Origin: Pediococcus claussenii ATCC BAA-344 | GTDB taxonomy: Bacteria > Bacillota > Bacilli > Lactobacillales > Lactobacillaceae | Direction of reading: 5' to 3' | DNA: 64,000 bases | Assembly: GCF_000237995.1 (NCBI RefSeq) | Contig: NC_016605.1 | Location: 744,001-808,000 of the forward strand | Shown: piece by piece, positions 36,022-44,324 of the stretch | Layout: each line of letters opens with the position of its first letter | Numbering within the stretch: the first letter of the stretch is position 1 | The notes under the pieces: model-generated | The model's input: the letters and a program-made list of their open reading frames with translations, nothing else | What the model was told of the DNA's origin: nothing | Database searches by the model: none | Made by a program: the position numbers and the translations under genes

Positions 36022-36687
36022 ATGAAGAAATTTAAATTTTATGAGAGATTAATGAGTGGTGCACTTTTAGCGCTGACTGCCGGAAGTATTGATGCCTACA
36101 CTTATTTAGTTCATGGGGGAGTTTTTGCGGGATTACAAACTGGTAATGTTATTCTACTGGGTATTCACATTGGAGAAGGAAAATTCGCTCAGGCAGTACC
36201 TTATCTGTTTTCTATTCTTATGTTTATGCTTGGTACAATTTTAATTCGGATAGTACAACATGTCTATGAAGAAAAGGATCCTGAAGTGCATCAACATTTA
36301 GTGATTTATTATGAAATAATTCTTCTTATAGTAGTTATGTTGACTTCTAGTACGTTACCTAATATGTTAGTGACAGGAATGCTTTCAATGGTTGCTGCTG
36401 CGCAATTACAGGCATTCAGGCAATTAAAAAATGGACCATTTACTTCATTAATGATGACTGGAAACATTAGAACAGTGGCGGATAGTCTTTATACAGCTTT
36501 AGTTAAAAATGATCAAGTAGCTCTTAGAAAAGCAAAAGATATAAGTGTAATTATTCTGTCTTTTTTAGGTGGTGCATTATAACTGGGAGTATTGGTCCAA
36601 TTTCTTGGAGGAATGACAATCGCTGTGGCGATCACGGCATTATTATTGATTTTGGGATTAAGGTTATTGGATAGTAAAAATAAGTAA
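36022..36687 (+). pseudogene. DUF1275 (YoaK-like) membrane protein, broken by in-frame stop
   Basis: A DUF1275 membrane protein with the N-terminal signature ALTAGSIDAYTYLVHGGVFAGLQTGNVILLG. After 186 residues (FLGGAL) a TAA at 36580-36582 interrupts the frame, but the same frame then continues with LGVLVQFLGG and a last hydrophobic helix to a second stop at 36685-36687. The combined length of about 221 codons is normal for the family, so the stop is a recent nonsense mutation or, less likely, read through. The intact part has about five of six helices. TAGGAG precedes the ATG. Confidence 0.85.
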
Positions 36688-36759
36688 ATACTTATCGATT
36701 AATATTATTATAGAATGAGAAATTTATTTTCATACTAGTTACGAACGGTGTATAAAAAT

Positions 36760-36803
36760 AAAAGGCATGTATTTCAGAAGGTTAACTGAAATACATGCCT
36801 TTT
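36760..36803. terminator. Bidirectional terminator
   Basis: A perfect 18-bp stem (starting AAAAGGCATG) with an 8-nt loop and T/A-rich tails, between the DUF1275 pseudogene and the converging small membrane gene. Confidence 0.93.
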
Positions 36804-36807
36804 GACA

Positions 36808-37017
36808 TTATTTATTACCGCGAAGTTTTCTTAAAACATTAGCGCTATAAACGATATCAGTGAAGTCGTAAGCCGCCAATGCAATTAGCAAAAATCGTAT
36901 AGTTTCTGACAAACCTGGAGTAATCATCAAGTAGTAAGTGAAAAAAATTCCTACTATTAAATCGAAAATAATATTAGTGATAAGTATATTTGGTTTTTTA
37001 GGATAGAAAATAACAAT
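36808..37017 (-). CDS. Small two-helix membrane protein without canonical start
   Basis: An open frame of about 69 codons on the minus strand that looks coding: a basic N-terminus (IFYPKKPNIL), a first helix (FDLIVGIFFTYYLMI), a second (FLLIALAAYDFTDIVYSA) and a basic tail. AAAAGGAGA (37021-37029) is well placed, but the codons behind it are CTG ATT GTT ATT; no ATG, GTG or TTG occurs before the middle of helix 1. The start is therefore AUU or CUG, or the gene has lost its start codon. I do not recognise the family. The 18-bp terminator follows its stop. Confidence 0.55.
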   Translation of the reverse strand: MVIFYPKKPNILITNIIFDLIVGIFFTYYLMITPGLSETIRFLLIALAAYDFTDIVYSANVLRKLRGNK

Positions 37018-37086
37018 CAGTCTCCTTTTAGCTATTTCAATAAGTATACATGACTTTGTTGAAAATCAAAAGTATGAGTGAGGTTA

Positions 37087-37581
37087 CTAGTTTAAATCAT
37101 AAGCAGTATAGTTGGTATCCCTGAATTGATATGTCCCATTGGTGTAAGTTTTGAAAGGGGTATAGGAAGCAGAACGTTTCCATAATGAGTAATCTGAATC
37201 CAGTTGCCAAATGGTCAGAAGAACACGTTCGTTTTTATGTTTTTTCGGTTCAAGGACTAATAGCCTTTGTAATCCAACGGGGGCTTCAGGTGCGGACATT
37301 AAATGATTTACCTTTGAGTCAAAAACGCGAAGCTCTTCATCCGGAAGATTAAAAAAGGCAAAACGGAAAAAACCACGCCAACTTGATTCACCGTATTGAT
37401 TAATAACACTATAATCAATTGGGGTTTGAAAAACACTATCTTTGCCTGAAACATCCACTAATTGTAAGTCGGTTTGAGAAGACGTGCCAGAGAGAACGAC
37501 CATTTCTCTACTTGGATTGTTTTTTTTGATTTGATTTAAAATGTTCCAGCTACCAAAAGTTGTAGAAAGTTGTGTAATCAT
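37087..37581 (-). CDS. Antibiotic-biosynthesis-monooxygenase (ABM) domain-like protein
   Basis: A 164-residue cytoplasmic protein. Residues about 75-150 resemble the ABM/heme-monooxygenase fold, with FRFAFFNLPDEELRVFDSKV and the closing LTIWQLDSDYSLWKRSASYTPF pattern (T-x-W, then W-xx-S). The N-terminal half is not recognised. Possible relatives are Listeria/Bacillus HmoB-like heme monooxygenases, but heme degradation is not shown by the sequence. AGGAGG precedes the ATG at 37581; the in-frame ATG 27 nt upstream overlaps this site. Confidence 0.6.
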   Translation of the reverse strand: MITQLSTTFGSWNILNQIKKNNPSREMVVLSGTSSQTDLQLVDVSGKDSVFQTPIDYSVINQYGESSWRGFFRFAFFNLPDEELRVFDSKVNHLMSAPEAPVGLQRLLVLEPKKHKNERVLLTIWQLDSDYSLWKRSASYTPFKTYTNGTYQFRDTNYTAYDLN

Positions 37582-37696
37582 GAAAATTCCTCCTGTGTAG
37601 TAATTCATATCTACATTATAGGATTAAAATGGTCATAATGAAAAGGTTTTCGCATTGATGTTAAAATAGGTATAAATTAGTTGGAGGTATTCTATT

Positions 37697-38437
37697 ATGA
37701 AAATTACAATTCTTGGTTACTATGGTGGTTATCCTGAAAATGGAGTGGGGACAACCGGTTATTTAGTTCAAAGTGACGACTTTAATTTACTTCTTGATGC
37801 TGGATCGGGTGTTTTATTGGAATTAGAGAGACATATAGACCCCCTAGAGTTAGATGCAGTTTTGTTGACGCATTATCATCATGACCACACGGCAGATATT
37901 GGAGTTTTACAGTACTTGTGGCAGTTAAAACGGGGGAGCAGAAAACATCCTGTTTTGCCCATATATGGTCACTTTAAAGATCCTTTGAATTTTGCATCAC
38001 TTACGTGGCCTGATGCAACAAAAGGAATTGCATATGATGTGAACGGAATTGATTTAGGCCCTTTTAAAATTGAATTTCTAGAAACTGTTCATCCTGTTCC
38101 TGCTTTTGCAACTCGAATTACGGAAACTAAATCTGGTAAAGTTTTTTGTTTTACCTCTGATACAACAATTTTTGATGGGTTAAGTAGTTTTGTTAAAAAT
38201 AGTGACTTATTAATAACTGATACAAATTTTTTTGCTGATCAAGCAGGCGTGAGATGGCATCTGACAACTAAAGAAACGGCAGAAGTATTTGATGAGTCAA
38301 ATTCTAAGAAATTAATAATTAGCCATCTACCAACTCAGCGTGATTTAAAAAGGATGCTTAGTGAAACTAAGGATTACTCTAAGAATCCGAATGATATTTT
38401 TCTGCCCGTATTGGGTAAAAAAATCAATCTGAATTAA
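37697..38437 (+). CDS. MBL-fold metallo-hydrolase (YhfI / RNase Z-like)
   Basis: A 246-residue metallo-beta-lactamase-fold protein. Metal motifs: LLTHYHHDHTADI (HxHxDH, with an inserted His), later ETVHPVPAFATRI, FTSDTTIF (Asp) and LIISHLPTQ (His). It groups by motif with the YhfI/ribonuclease Z-like hydrolases; the substrate is unknown and it is too short for full RNase Z with an exosite. TTGGAGG precedes the ATG. No terminator is clear behind it. Confidence 0.88.
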   Translation: MKITILGYYGGYPENGVGTTGYLVQSDDFNLLLDAGSGVLLELERHIDPLELDAVLLTHYHHDHTADIGVLQYLWQLKRGSRKHPVLPIYGHFKDPLNFASLTWPDATKGIAYDVNGIDLGPFKIEFLETVHPVPAFATRITETKSGKVFCFTSDTTIFDGLSSFVKNSDLLITDTNFFADQAGVRWHLTTKETAEVFDESNSKKLIISHLPTQRDLKRMLSETKDYSKNPNDIFLPVLGKKINLN

Positions 38438-38620
38438 TAAGTAATTTATATTAAAGATTATAATAAAAAAATTAAGAAAAATTTGTGAAGAAAAGTACTA
38501 ATTATTTAAAAATGATTTACTACGTTAAAATAATACACAATTATTGCGTTTTAGTATAATATTAGCTTACATTTCATAAGAAAAAACATTCAAAAAACTA
38601 TGGACATATTTTAAAAATCG

Positions 38621-38635
38621 GTTTACAATGTAAAC
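38621..38635 (+). promoter_or_regulatory. Perfect palindrome over the spxA -35 region
   Basis: GTTTACA-a-TGTAAAC is a perfect 7-1-7 palindrome. It overlaps a possible -35 (TTTACA, 38622-38627), which is followed 18 bp later by GATTAT (38646-38651). The remaining 240-bp intergenic region also holds a TATAAT at 38555-38560 without a good -35. An operator is likely; the regulator is unknown. TTACA-a-TGTAA recurs upstream of mraZ. Confidence 0.55.
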
Positions 38636-38676
38636 ATAGGTTAAGGATTATACAAATGAACTAGGAGGTCACTTAT

Positions 38677-39075
38677 ATGGTCACTTTATATACATCCCCA
38701 AGTTGTACATCTTGCCGAAAAGCACGAGCATGGTTAGAGGAACATGATATTCCATATCAGGAAAGAAATATTTTCTCAGAACCACTTAATGAAGATGAGA
38801 TTAAACAAATTTTACGAATGACTGAAGATGGAACAGAAGAGATTGTTTCTAAGCGTTCGAAAGTATTTCAAAAGTTACACGTAAATTTAGAAGATTTGCC
38901 TTTAAAACAATTAATTGATTTGATTCAGGAGAATCCTGGATTGTTGCGTCGACCAATTATGATTGACGACAAGCGACTTCAAGTAGGATATAACGAAGAT
39001 GAAATTCGTCGTTTCTTACCAAGAAGTGTTCGCCAACTTGAATTAGCAGAAGCTCGTCAATTAGCTAACCTTTAG
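38677..39075 (+). CDS. spxA: Transcriptional regulator Spx
   Basis: A 132-residue ArsC-fold regulator that binds the RNA polymerase alpha C-terminal domain and governs the thiol/oxidative stress response. The redox switch CxxC is in [10 protein letters not shown] (residues 9-16), and the RxxI/RPI contact region is [19 protein letters not shown]. Spx is degraded by ClpXP with the adaptor SpxH, encoded here at 41.2 kb. TAGGAGG lies 7 nt before the ATG. Confidence 0.97.
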   Translation: MVTLYTSPSCTSCRKARAWLEEHDIPYQERNIFSEPLNEDEIKQILRMTEDGTEEIVSKRSKVFQKLHVNLEDLPLKQLIDLIQENPGLLRRPIMIDDKRLQVGYNEDEIRRFLPRSVRQLELAEARQLANL

Positions 39076-39085
39076 GAGTGTTTTA

Positions 39086-39113
39086 TTGCAAAATAATAAA
39101 TCTATGGGATAAT
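39086..39113 (+). promoter_or_regulatory. mecA promoter
   Basis: TTGCAA (39086-39091), 16-bp spacer, GATAAT (39108-39113), about 50 bp before the mecA ATG. Confidence 0.65.
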
Positions 39114-39164
39114 ATCTCTTAGATTTATTTTTTTATTTACCCGTAGAGTAGGGGGCGCAGATTT

Positions 39165-39872
39165 ATGGAAATGGAAAGAATTAATGACGATACAATTAGG
39201 GTTACAATCGGACCTGATGATTTAACAGAACGTGGCATTACTTTTTTAGACCTGTTAGGGAACCATAAAGAAATAGAGGACTTCTTTTACAGTATTCTTG
39301 AAGAAGTTGATAAGGATCACCAATTTACGAATAATGAAGCCGTTACTTTCCAAGTTTTACCAAACAATAATGGTATGGAACTTTATATTAGCAAGAATCC
39401 AGCTGAAAGTATTGATGCGATTATTAAGGCGGATAATAAGAAGGAAACATCTAATGTAGAATTGGATAAGGTGTCAGATTTCTTAAAACATAAATTGGCA
39501 GAACCGGATGCACAGGGGGAAGTCGATAATATGGGTGATGATCCCGCTGATCTGGACAGTTACACAGAAGATAAACAGATTGAAAGTTTCATTCTGAAGT
39601 TGCCTGACTTCGAGAGTTTACCAAAGATAGCGGCAGTATTTTCAAATAACGGAATTGAGTCCATTCTTTATAAATACAATGGCGTCTATTATTTAGAGAT
39701 TACATTTTATATGCATAATGAAGGATTATCTAATGATGCAGTGCAAAATGAAATGGCGTTAGCGTATGAATATGCGGATCCAGCCAATGTTTCTAAGGAC
39801 TTTCTCCTTGAGCATGGAAAGGTAATAATTGAGGCAGCTGCATTTGAAACTGCTCGACATTTCTTTAATTAA
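39165..39872 (+). CDS. mecA: ClpC adaptor protein MecA
   Basis: A 235-residue adaptor for the ClpC(P) protease. The N-terminal substrate-binding domain begins MEMERINDDTIRVTIGPDDL; a very acidic linker (about 105-140) follows; the C-terminal ClpC-binding domain begins near FILKLPDFESLPKIAAVF. In Bacillus MecA targets the competence regulator ComK; in lactobacilli ComX is the probable substrate. A second ATG two codons in is an alternative start. A terminator follows. Confidence 0.95.
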   Translation: MEMERINDDTIRVTIGPDDLTERGITFLDLLGNHKEIEDFFYSILEEVDKDHQFTNNEAVTFQVLPNNNGMELYISKNPAESIDAIIKADNKKETSNVELDKVSDFLKHKLAEPDAQGEVDNMGDDPADLDSYTEDKQIESFILKLPDFESLPKIAAVFSNNGIESILYKYNGVYYLEITFYMHNEGLSNDAVQNEMALAYEYADPANVSKDFLLEHGKVIIEAAAFETARHFFN

Positions 39873-39876
39873 ATTT

Positions 39877-39910
39877 AGAGTACTTTTGAAGAAAAAGTAC
39901 TCTTTTTTTG
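39877..39910 (+). terminator. Terminator of mecA
   Basis: AGAGTACTTTT pairs with AAAAGTACTCT across a 5-nt loop, followed by a T-run. Confidence 0.92.
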
Positions 39911-39932
39911 TATTCTAAATCTGGGGTGGATA

Positions 39933-41025
39933 ATGAAAACTGCTGTTGATTTAGATGGAAATTTTATCTTGGCCGAAAATGCACTTAACAAAAATAAGTA
40001 TATTTGTCCACGGTGTTCAAGAAAACTTTTAATATGTAGAGGAGAATCATGTATTCCATATTTTCGTCATGCCAACACGTGTGAAAAAAGAACGAAGGAA
40101 AGAATGAATCTTCCCTGCATAAAGATGTAAAACGACAAATTATTGCAATGTTTAAAAGAGAAGGTATGGAGGCATTTGCTGAATATGTGCAAAAAGATAT
40201 AGGCAGGAGAATAGACGTTTTTGTGAAAGACAACTTGATAAGACTAGCTGTCGAAATACAATGCAGTCCAATTACTTTAGAGGAGATAATCCGACGGAAA
40301 GAGGACTACAAATCAATTGGAATTCGATCTTGGTGGATTGCTGGCCCAAATCATTTAGCACCGCGATCATTAAAAAGTACAGCTATGAAATTTGGGAAGA
40401 CTACACAATTTGGTAGATCATTTTTTGGTGTAGATAAGTATGGAAAATATTGGCTATATTCTAATTTTAGAGTAACGACAATGGGGAGAAACATATATAG
40501 AAGAAGTCAGGTAGAACTAGATTGGAATAATATTGTTGAGTGGCAACAAATTGAGAGGGAAAATGCTAAATTTTTTCAAACTAGCAATTTAATTGATGAT
40601 GTAAATTGGATAAAAAATGTTTGTTTGGAAAGCACTGGAATATTAAGTTTGTTAGTCTTCAAAAGGAGCTGTATGAAAGTCATAAAACGCTTGAAGGAAG
40701 CCCGTGGATCTCACATTTTCCGAGAGAAGTATCAGCAATGAATAAAAATGATATTCCTTTTTTAAAAAGAATCAGTTTTATTCAAATGTTAGAAAATATT
40801 GCCCCAAACAACCGTATAGCCACGTTTCATGACGATAGGGATTTATTCAAATCTATTTTAATGCGAACCGGATATATTAAAATGATTAATGGTTATATAT
40901 ATCGAACCGAGAAAAATTTTAAATGGTATCACGACTCAATGGAAAAAATTAAAGATGTTCAAGAAATATCCCTTTTAATGAAATACGATAATGAGTTGAA
41001 ACTAGTAAGAGAGAATCATGTGTAA
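39933..41025 (+). pseudogene. coiA: Competence protein CoiA, two frameshifts
   Basis: CoiA is needed for natural transformation after DNA uptake. The N-terminal zinc-ribbon-like part (YICPRCSRKLLICRG, FRHANTC) is in one frame to a stop at 40128-40130. The nuclease-like domain (GRRIDVFV, LAVEIQCSPIT) is in the next from 40085 on, and the C-terminal part (FVSLQKELYESHKTLEGSPWI) in a third, ending at 41023-41025. Adding one A to the A6 run at 40084-40089 and one to the A6 run at 40611-40616 restores a single 364-codon frame of normal CoiA length. So each break is one missing A at a homopolymer: real mutation, sequencing error or slippage. Confidence 0.88.
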
Positions 41026-41208
41026 AAATGATATAAAACTAAAGCATAATCTCTATTTACTCCAGGTAGCAAAATAAGGAAAACCAGTCGAGCAATTCAA
41101 CTTAAAAACGAGACCTAAACGATGTAAAAAGTCGATTGAGGTACTTCCACACAGAGGCTTTACCCACGAAAATGGATAATGTATGAAATAAATTTTTTGG
41201 TAACAAAA

Positions 41209-41238
41209 CCCGTCCACTATTTATGAATAGTGGACGGG
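41209..41238 (-). terminator. Terminator of spxH
   Basis: A perfect 13-bp GC-rich stem (starting CCCGTCCAC on the plus strand) with TATG loop; on the minus strand it is followed by TTTTG. The 180 bp between it and coiA show no gene. Confidence 0.85.
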
Positions 41239-41247
41239 CCCGTTCTC

Positions 41248-41856
41248 TTAAATGATATGTGGATTGAAATTGGAGATGGGATGAGGGTGTACTATATCTA
41301 ATTGACAAACAGCCTCAAGAGTTGATCGATCGTACTGTTCTAGTAAAATACCACAATCCTCACCAGGAGCATTGAAAACGACTGCAGATGGCTCAACAGT
41401 CACTCCCATTTCTTGTGCGAGTTCTTGGTCTTTTTTAAATTCACGTTTGGCCATATTAGAATCACGGTCTAATTCAAACATTTCTAAATCCAAACCAACC
41501 ATTGATGCAACTTCAGTTCCTAAAGTTTTTGTATAAAAATCCTTGCGTTTAATCATTGCTGTCTGTAGCGCATAGAGGAATTTTTTCCCTCGCTGTTTTC
41601 CCTGATAACATGCAGCCTTGTAGTCAAGGGTAGTATGATACATCTGAGAAAAAAGTAAATTATAATCACCTTCACTGCGTGATCGTCCAGGCTGGTTATG
41701 GGTTTCAATATATTCACGGACAATTTTAATGTTTAAAACAGGAATGATTTTAAAATCAACCTTTTCTTGAGTGTGCTGAAAATAATCTAAAGTTTCTTTT
41801 TCGCAATTAAAACAATGTTCACCCCACGGAGTGACGTAAAGATATGCTTCTAACAT
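41248..41856 (-). CDS. spxH: ClpXP adaptor SpxH (YjbH, DsbA-like fold)
   Basis: A 202-residue thioredoxin/DsbA-like protein. The N-terminal YVTPWGEHCFNCEKE holds a C-xx-C in the position of the YjbH/SpxH cysteines. YjbH is an adaptor that presents Spx to ClpXP. The neighbours are those of Bacillus yjbH (mecA, coiA on one side; relQ, nadK, rluD on the other), which supports the call over a generic DsbA. It is on the minus strand and divergent from relQ. GGAGGA precedes the ATG. Confidence 0.88.
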   Translation of the reverse strand: MLEAYLYVTPWGEHCFNCEKETLDYFQHTQEKVDFKIIPVLNIKIVREYIETHNQPGRSRSEGDYNLLFSQMYHTTLDYKAACYQGKQRGKKFLYALQTAMIKRKDFYTKTLGTEVASMVGLDLEMFELDRDSNMAKREFKKDQELAQEMGVTVEPSAVVFNAPGEDCGILLEQYDRSTLEAVCQLDIVHPHPISNFNPHII

Positions 41857-42010
41857 GAAAATCCTCCAAAGTACTTGCTCTGTTATTGACCTAATCTACT
41901 TTAACAAATTTATGATTAAATGCAATTAATTTGTTTGAAGGGGATGAGTTAAAAAAAAGATGGTGAATGTGATAAAATTAAATCTTGAGGAACTATGGGA
42001 GGGATACAGA

Positions 42011-42613
42011 ATGGTTGAGGATTGGAATAATTTTCTTGTGCCATATCAACAAGCCGTTGATGAACTAAAGGTTAAACTACGTGGTATGCGGACACAATTT
42101 ATGCGTACCAGTGGAGTTAGTCCAATTGAGTTTGTTACAGGACGGGTGAAACCGGTTGATAGTATAACTGAAAAAATGGTACGACGTCAGGTTGATGAGA
42201 GTCGTATTGAGCAGGACATGCAGGATATAGCGGGTGTTCGAGTTATGTGTCAATTTGTGGAGGATATCTATACGGTGGTTGATCTTTTACGTAAACGTAC
42301 TGATATGACAATTATCGAAGAACGCGATTATGTTGAAAATGAAAAGCCAAGTGGTTATAGATCATACCATATCGTTGTTGAGTATCCCGTACAAATGATG
42401 AATGGTCAAAAGAAAATTCTTGCTGAAATTCAAGTTCGAACATTAGAAATGAATTTTTGGGCAACCATTGAACATGCATTAAATTATAAATTTGATGGTG
42501 AATTTCCTGAAGATTTAAGGAAACGTCTAAAGATCGCATCTGTAAAGTCATATGAACTTGATAAAGAAATGTCCGATATAAAAAAAGAAATAATGAAATC
42601 ACAAACAAAATAA
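42011..42613 (+). CDS. relQ: Small (p)ppGpp synthetase RelQ
   Basis: A 200-residue small alarmone synthetase (YjbM/RelQ). It has the synthetase signatures EFVTGRVKPVDSI, MQDIAGVRVMCQFVEDI, the G-loop-like SGYRSYHIVVEYP and AEIQVRTLEMNFWATIEHALNYK. It makes ppGpp/pppGpp without a hydrolase domain. The TTG/GTG-type starts near 41960 are rejected: GGGAGGG (41997-42003) sets the ATG at 42011, which gives MVEDWNNFLVPYQQAV as in YjbM. GATAAAAT near 41981-41988 may be its -10. nadK follows after 14 nt. Confidence 0.95.
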   Translation: MVEDWNNFLVPYQQAVDELKVKLRGMRTQFMRTSGVSPIEFVTGRVKPVDSITEKMVRRQVDESRIEQDMQDIAGVRVMCQFVEDIYTVVDLLRKRTDMTIIEERDYVENEKPSGYRSYHIVVEYPVQMMNGQKKILAEIQVRTLEMNFWATIEHALNYKFDGEFPEDLRKRLKIASVKSYELDKEMSDIKKEIMKSQTK

Positions 42614-42627
42614 CGAGGCAAATAACA

Positions 42628-43434
42628 ATGAAAGTTGCTTTATATCATTCAGATCGTGATACATCAGTAATGGTTTCTGAAAAATTAGTCGAACTATTGA
42701 GAGAGAGCAAGATTGAAATCGATGATAAGAATCCCGATGTTGTAATTACAATTGGCGGTGATGGGACTTTATTATCTGCGGTCCAAGAATATTTACCACG
42801 ACTTGATAGGGTTCGTTTTGTTGGTGTACATACAGGACACCTTGGATTTTATACAGATTGGCGCGATTATGAATTGACCGGATTGGTTGAGGCGCTGGTT
42901 AGAGACCAGGGTGAAGAAGTCGGCTATCCAATGCTAGATATTAATGTTAAGTATGCGGATGGAAGCATCTCTAAATTCTATGCTGTCAACGAGTCTACAA
43001 TTAAAAAGTTATCGGGAACTTTAGTTGCAGACGTATACATCGGTGATGAATTATTTGAACGGTTTAGAGGTGACGGCCTATGTCTTTCAACTCCAACTGG
43101 TTCAACAGCGTATAATCGTTCAGTAGGCGGCGCTATTGTTCATCCTAGACTGGAAGTTTTACAGATGGCCGAGATTGCTTCAATTAATAACAGAGTTTTT
43201 AAAACTGTTGGTGCCTCATTAATTATGGCTCCTAATGAAACCGTGACAATTCGACCAGTTACGGCTGGAGGAACATTTAATTTCACCGCTGATAGAATTG
43301 ATGTAGTCGGAGAAGCAGTTCTTTCTGTTGATTACCGTATTTCAACTCGAAAGGTAAAATTCATTAAATATCGTCACACTGGTTTTTGGAATCGCGTTAG
43401 AAACGCTTTTATTGGAAATATCGATGATATTTAA
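42628..43434 (+). CDS. nadK: NAD kinase
   Basis: A 268-residue NAD kinase (PpnK) that makes NADP. It has the GGDGT motif near residues 43-47 (ITIGGDGTLLSAV), NES in AVNESTIKK, and the conserved STPTGSTAYNRSVGG. Second gene of the relQ-nadK-rluD-mgtE operon; its end overlaps the rluD start by 11 nt. Confidence 0.96.
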   Translation: MKVALYHSDRDTSVMVSEKLVELLRESKIEIDDKNPDVVITIGGDGTLLSAVQEYLPRLDRVRFVGVHTGHLGFYTDWRDYELTGLVEALVRDQGEEVGYPMLDINVKYADGSISKFYAVNESTIKKLSGTLVADVYIGDELFERFRGDGLCLSTPTGSTAYNRSVGGAIVHPRLEVLQMAEIASINNRVFKTVGASLIMAPNETVTIRPVTAGGTFNFTADRIDVVGEAVLSVDYRISTRKVKFIKYRHTGFWNRVRNAFIGNIDDI

Positions 43435-44323
43435 GTGGCAAGTAAACAACGAAAGTCCGCAGCATTTGCGGACTTTCTTAATGAGCATGGGAATATCAAG
43501 ATCTTTATTGAAAAGTATCAAGTTTAATGGTGGAAATATAAAAGTTAATGGTGTTGATCGGCATACTAATTATATGGTTAGACAAAAAGACATCGTTGAG
43601 GTAAGGCTACCTGCTGAACCTAGCAATCCGCATGTGACGTTTTCCAAAAAAAGTATCGAAATAGTTTATGAAGATGATAATTTTTTAGTGGTTAATAAAC
43701 CTCCATATTTAGCCACAGTACAGTCAAGTTCTAATCAGGTTGATACACTGGTTAATCGTGTGAAATATTACTTATACGAAAGCAAAAATGAAAGTCAGAT
43801 TGTTCACGTAGTTACGAGACTGGATCAAGATACCTCAGGATTAGTTTTGTTTGCCAAGCATCGATTTGCGCATACTGTTTTGGATCGTCAATTAAAAAAG
43901 CATAGTATCAAAAAAATGTATAAAGCAATTGTTGTTGGATATTTTCCGAAAAAATATGGTGTAATCGATTCGTTCATAAAACGTGATCCAAGTTCTTTTA
44001 TAAAACGAATGGTCGGCGAAGATGGTAAGAAGTCTTTAACTGAGTATTGGGTTAGAAAAGAAATGAAAGGATACTCGTTAGTTGAAATACGACTGCATAC
44101 TGGACGAACACATCAAATTAGAGTACATATGGCATCAATTGGTCATGCGTTATTGGGTGATCCTTTATATAATCAAAATGATAGGGGAGTCATTTTGAAA
44201 AGACAGGCCCTTTGTTGCTATAGTTTGCAGTTTTATAGTCCATTTGATCAAAAAGATATTAAGTGTCAAATTCCAATTAGTGAAGATATGATAAATGCTT
44301 GGAAACAATTAAAGGAAGAATAA
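43424..44323 (+). CDS. rluD: Pseudouridine synthase, RluA/RluD family
   Basis: A 299-residue RluA-family pseudouridine synthase acting on 23S rRNA. An S4-like N-terminal domain (about 10-70) is followed by the catalytic domain with VTRLDQDTSGLVLFAK (catalytic Asp in RLDxxTSG) and RTHQIRVHMASIGHALLGDPLY. The ATG at 43424 lies inside the nadK end; the in-frame TTG at 43412 is less likely. The exact target uridine cannot be told, since Firmicutes have several paralogues (Bacillus YjbO is the syntenic one). Confidence 0.92.
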   Translation: MIFKWQVNNESPQHLRTFLMSMGISRSLLKSIKFNGGNIKVNGVDRHTNYMVRQKDIVEVRLPAEPSNPHVTFSKKSIEIVYEDDNFLVVNKPPYLATVQSSSNQVDTLVNRVKYYLYESKNESQIVHVVTRLDQDTSGLVLFAKHRFAHTVLDRQLKKHSIKKMYKAIVVGYFPKKYGVIDSFIKRDPSSFIKRMVGEDGKKSLTEYWVRKEMKGYSLVEIRLHTGRTHQIRVHMASIGHALLGDPLYNQNDRGVILKRQALCCYSLQFYSPFDQKDIKCQIPISEDMINAWKQLKEE

Positions 44324-44324
44324 A

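Noticed and set aside
40084-40130. Programmed -1 frameshift in coiA
   Set aside because: The run G-AAA-AAA-G could slip, but there is no stimulatory pseudoknot or stem visible and a second break follows; mutation, slippage or sequencing error is simpler. Kept only as a test in the findings.
41102-41308. 68-codon minus-strand frame between coiA and spxH
   Set aside because: It would run through the spxH terminator and overlap the spxH end; no ribosome site.
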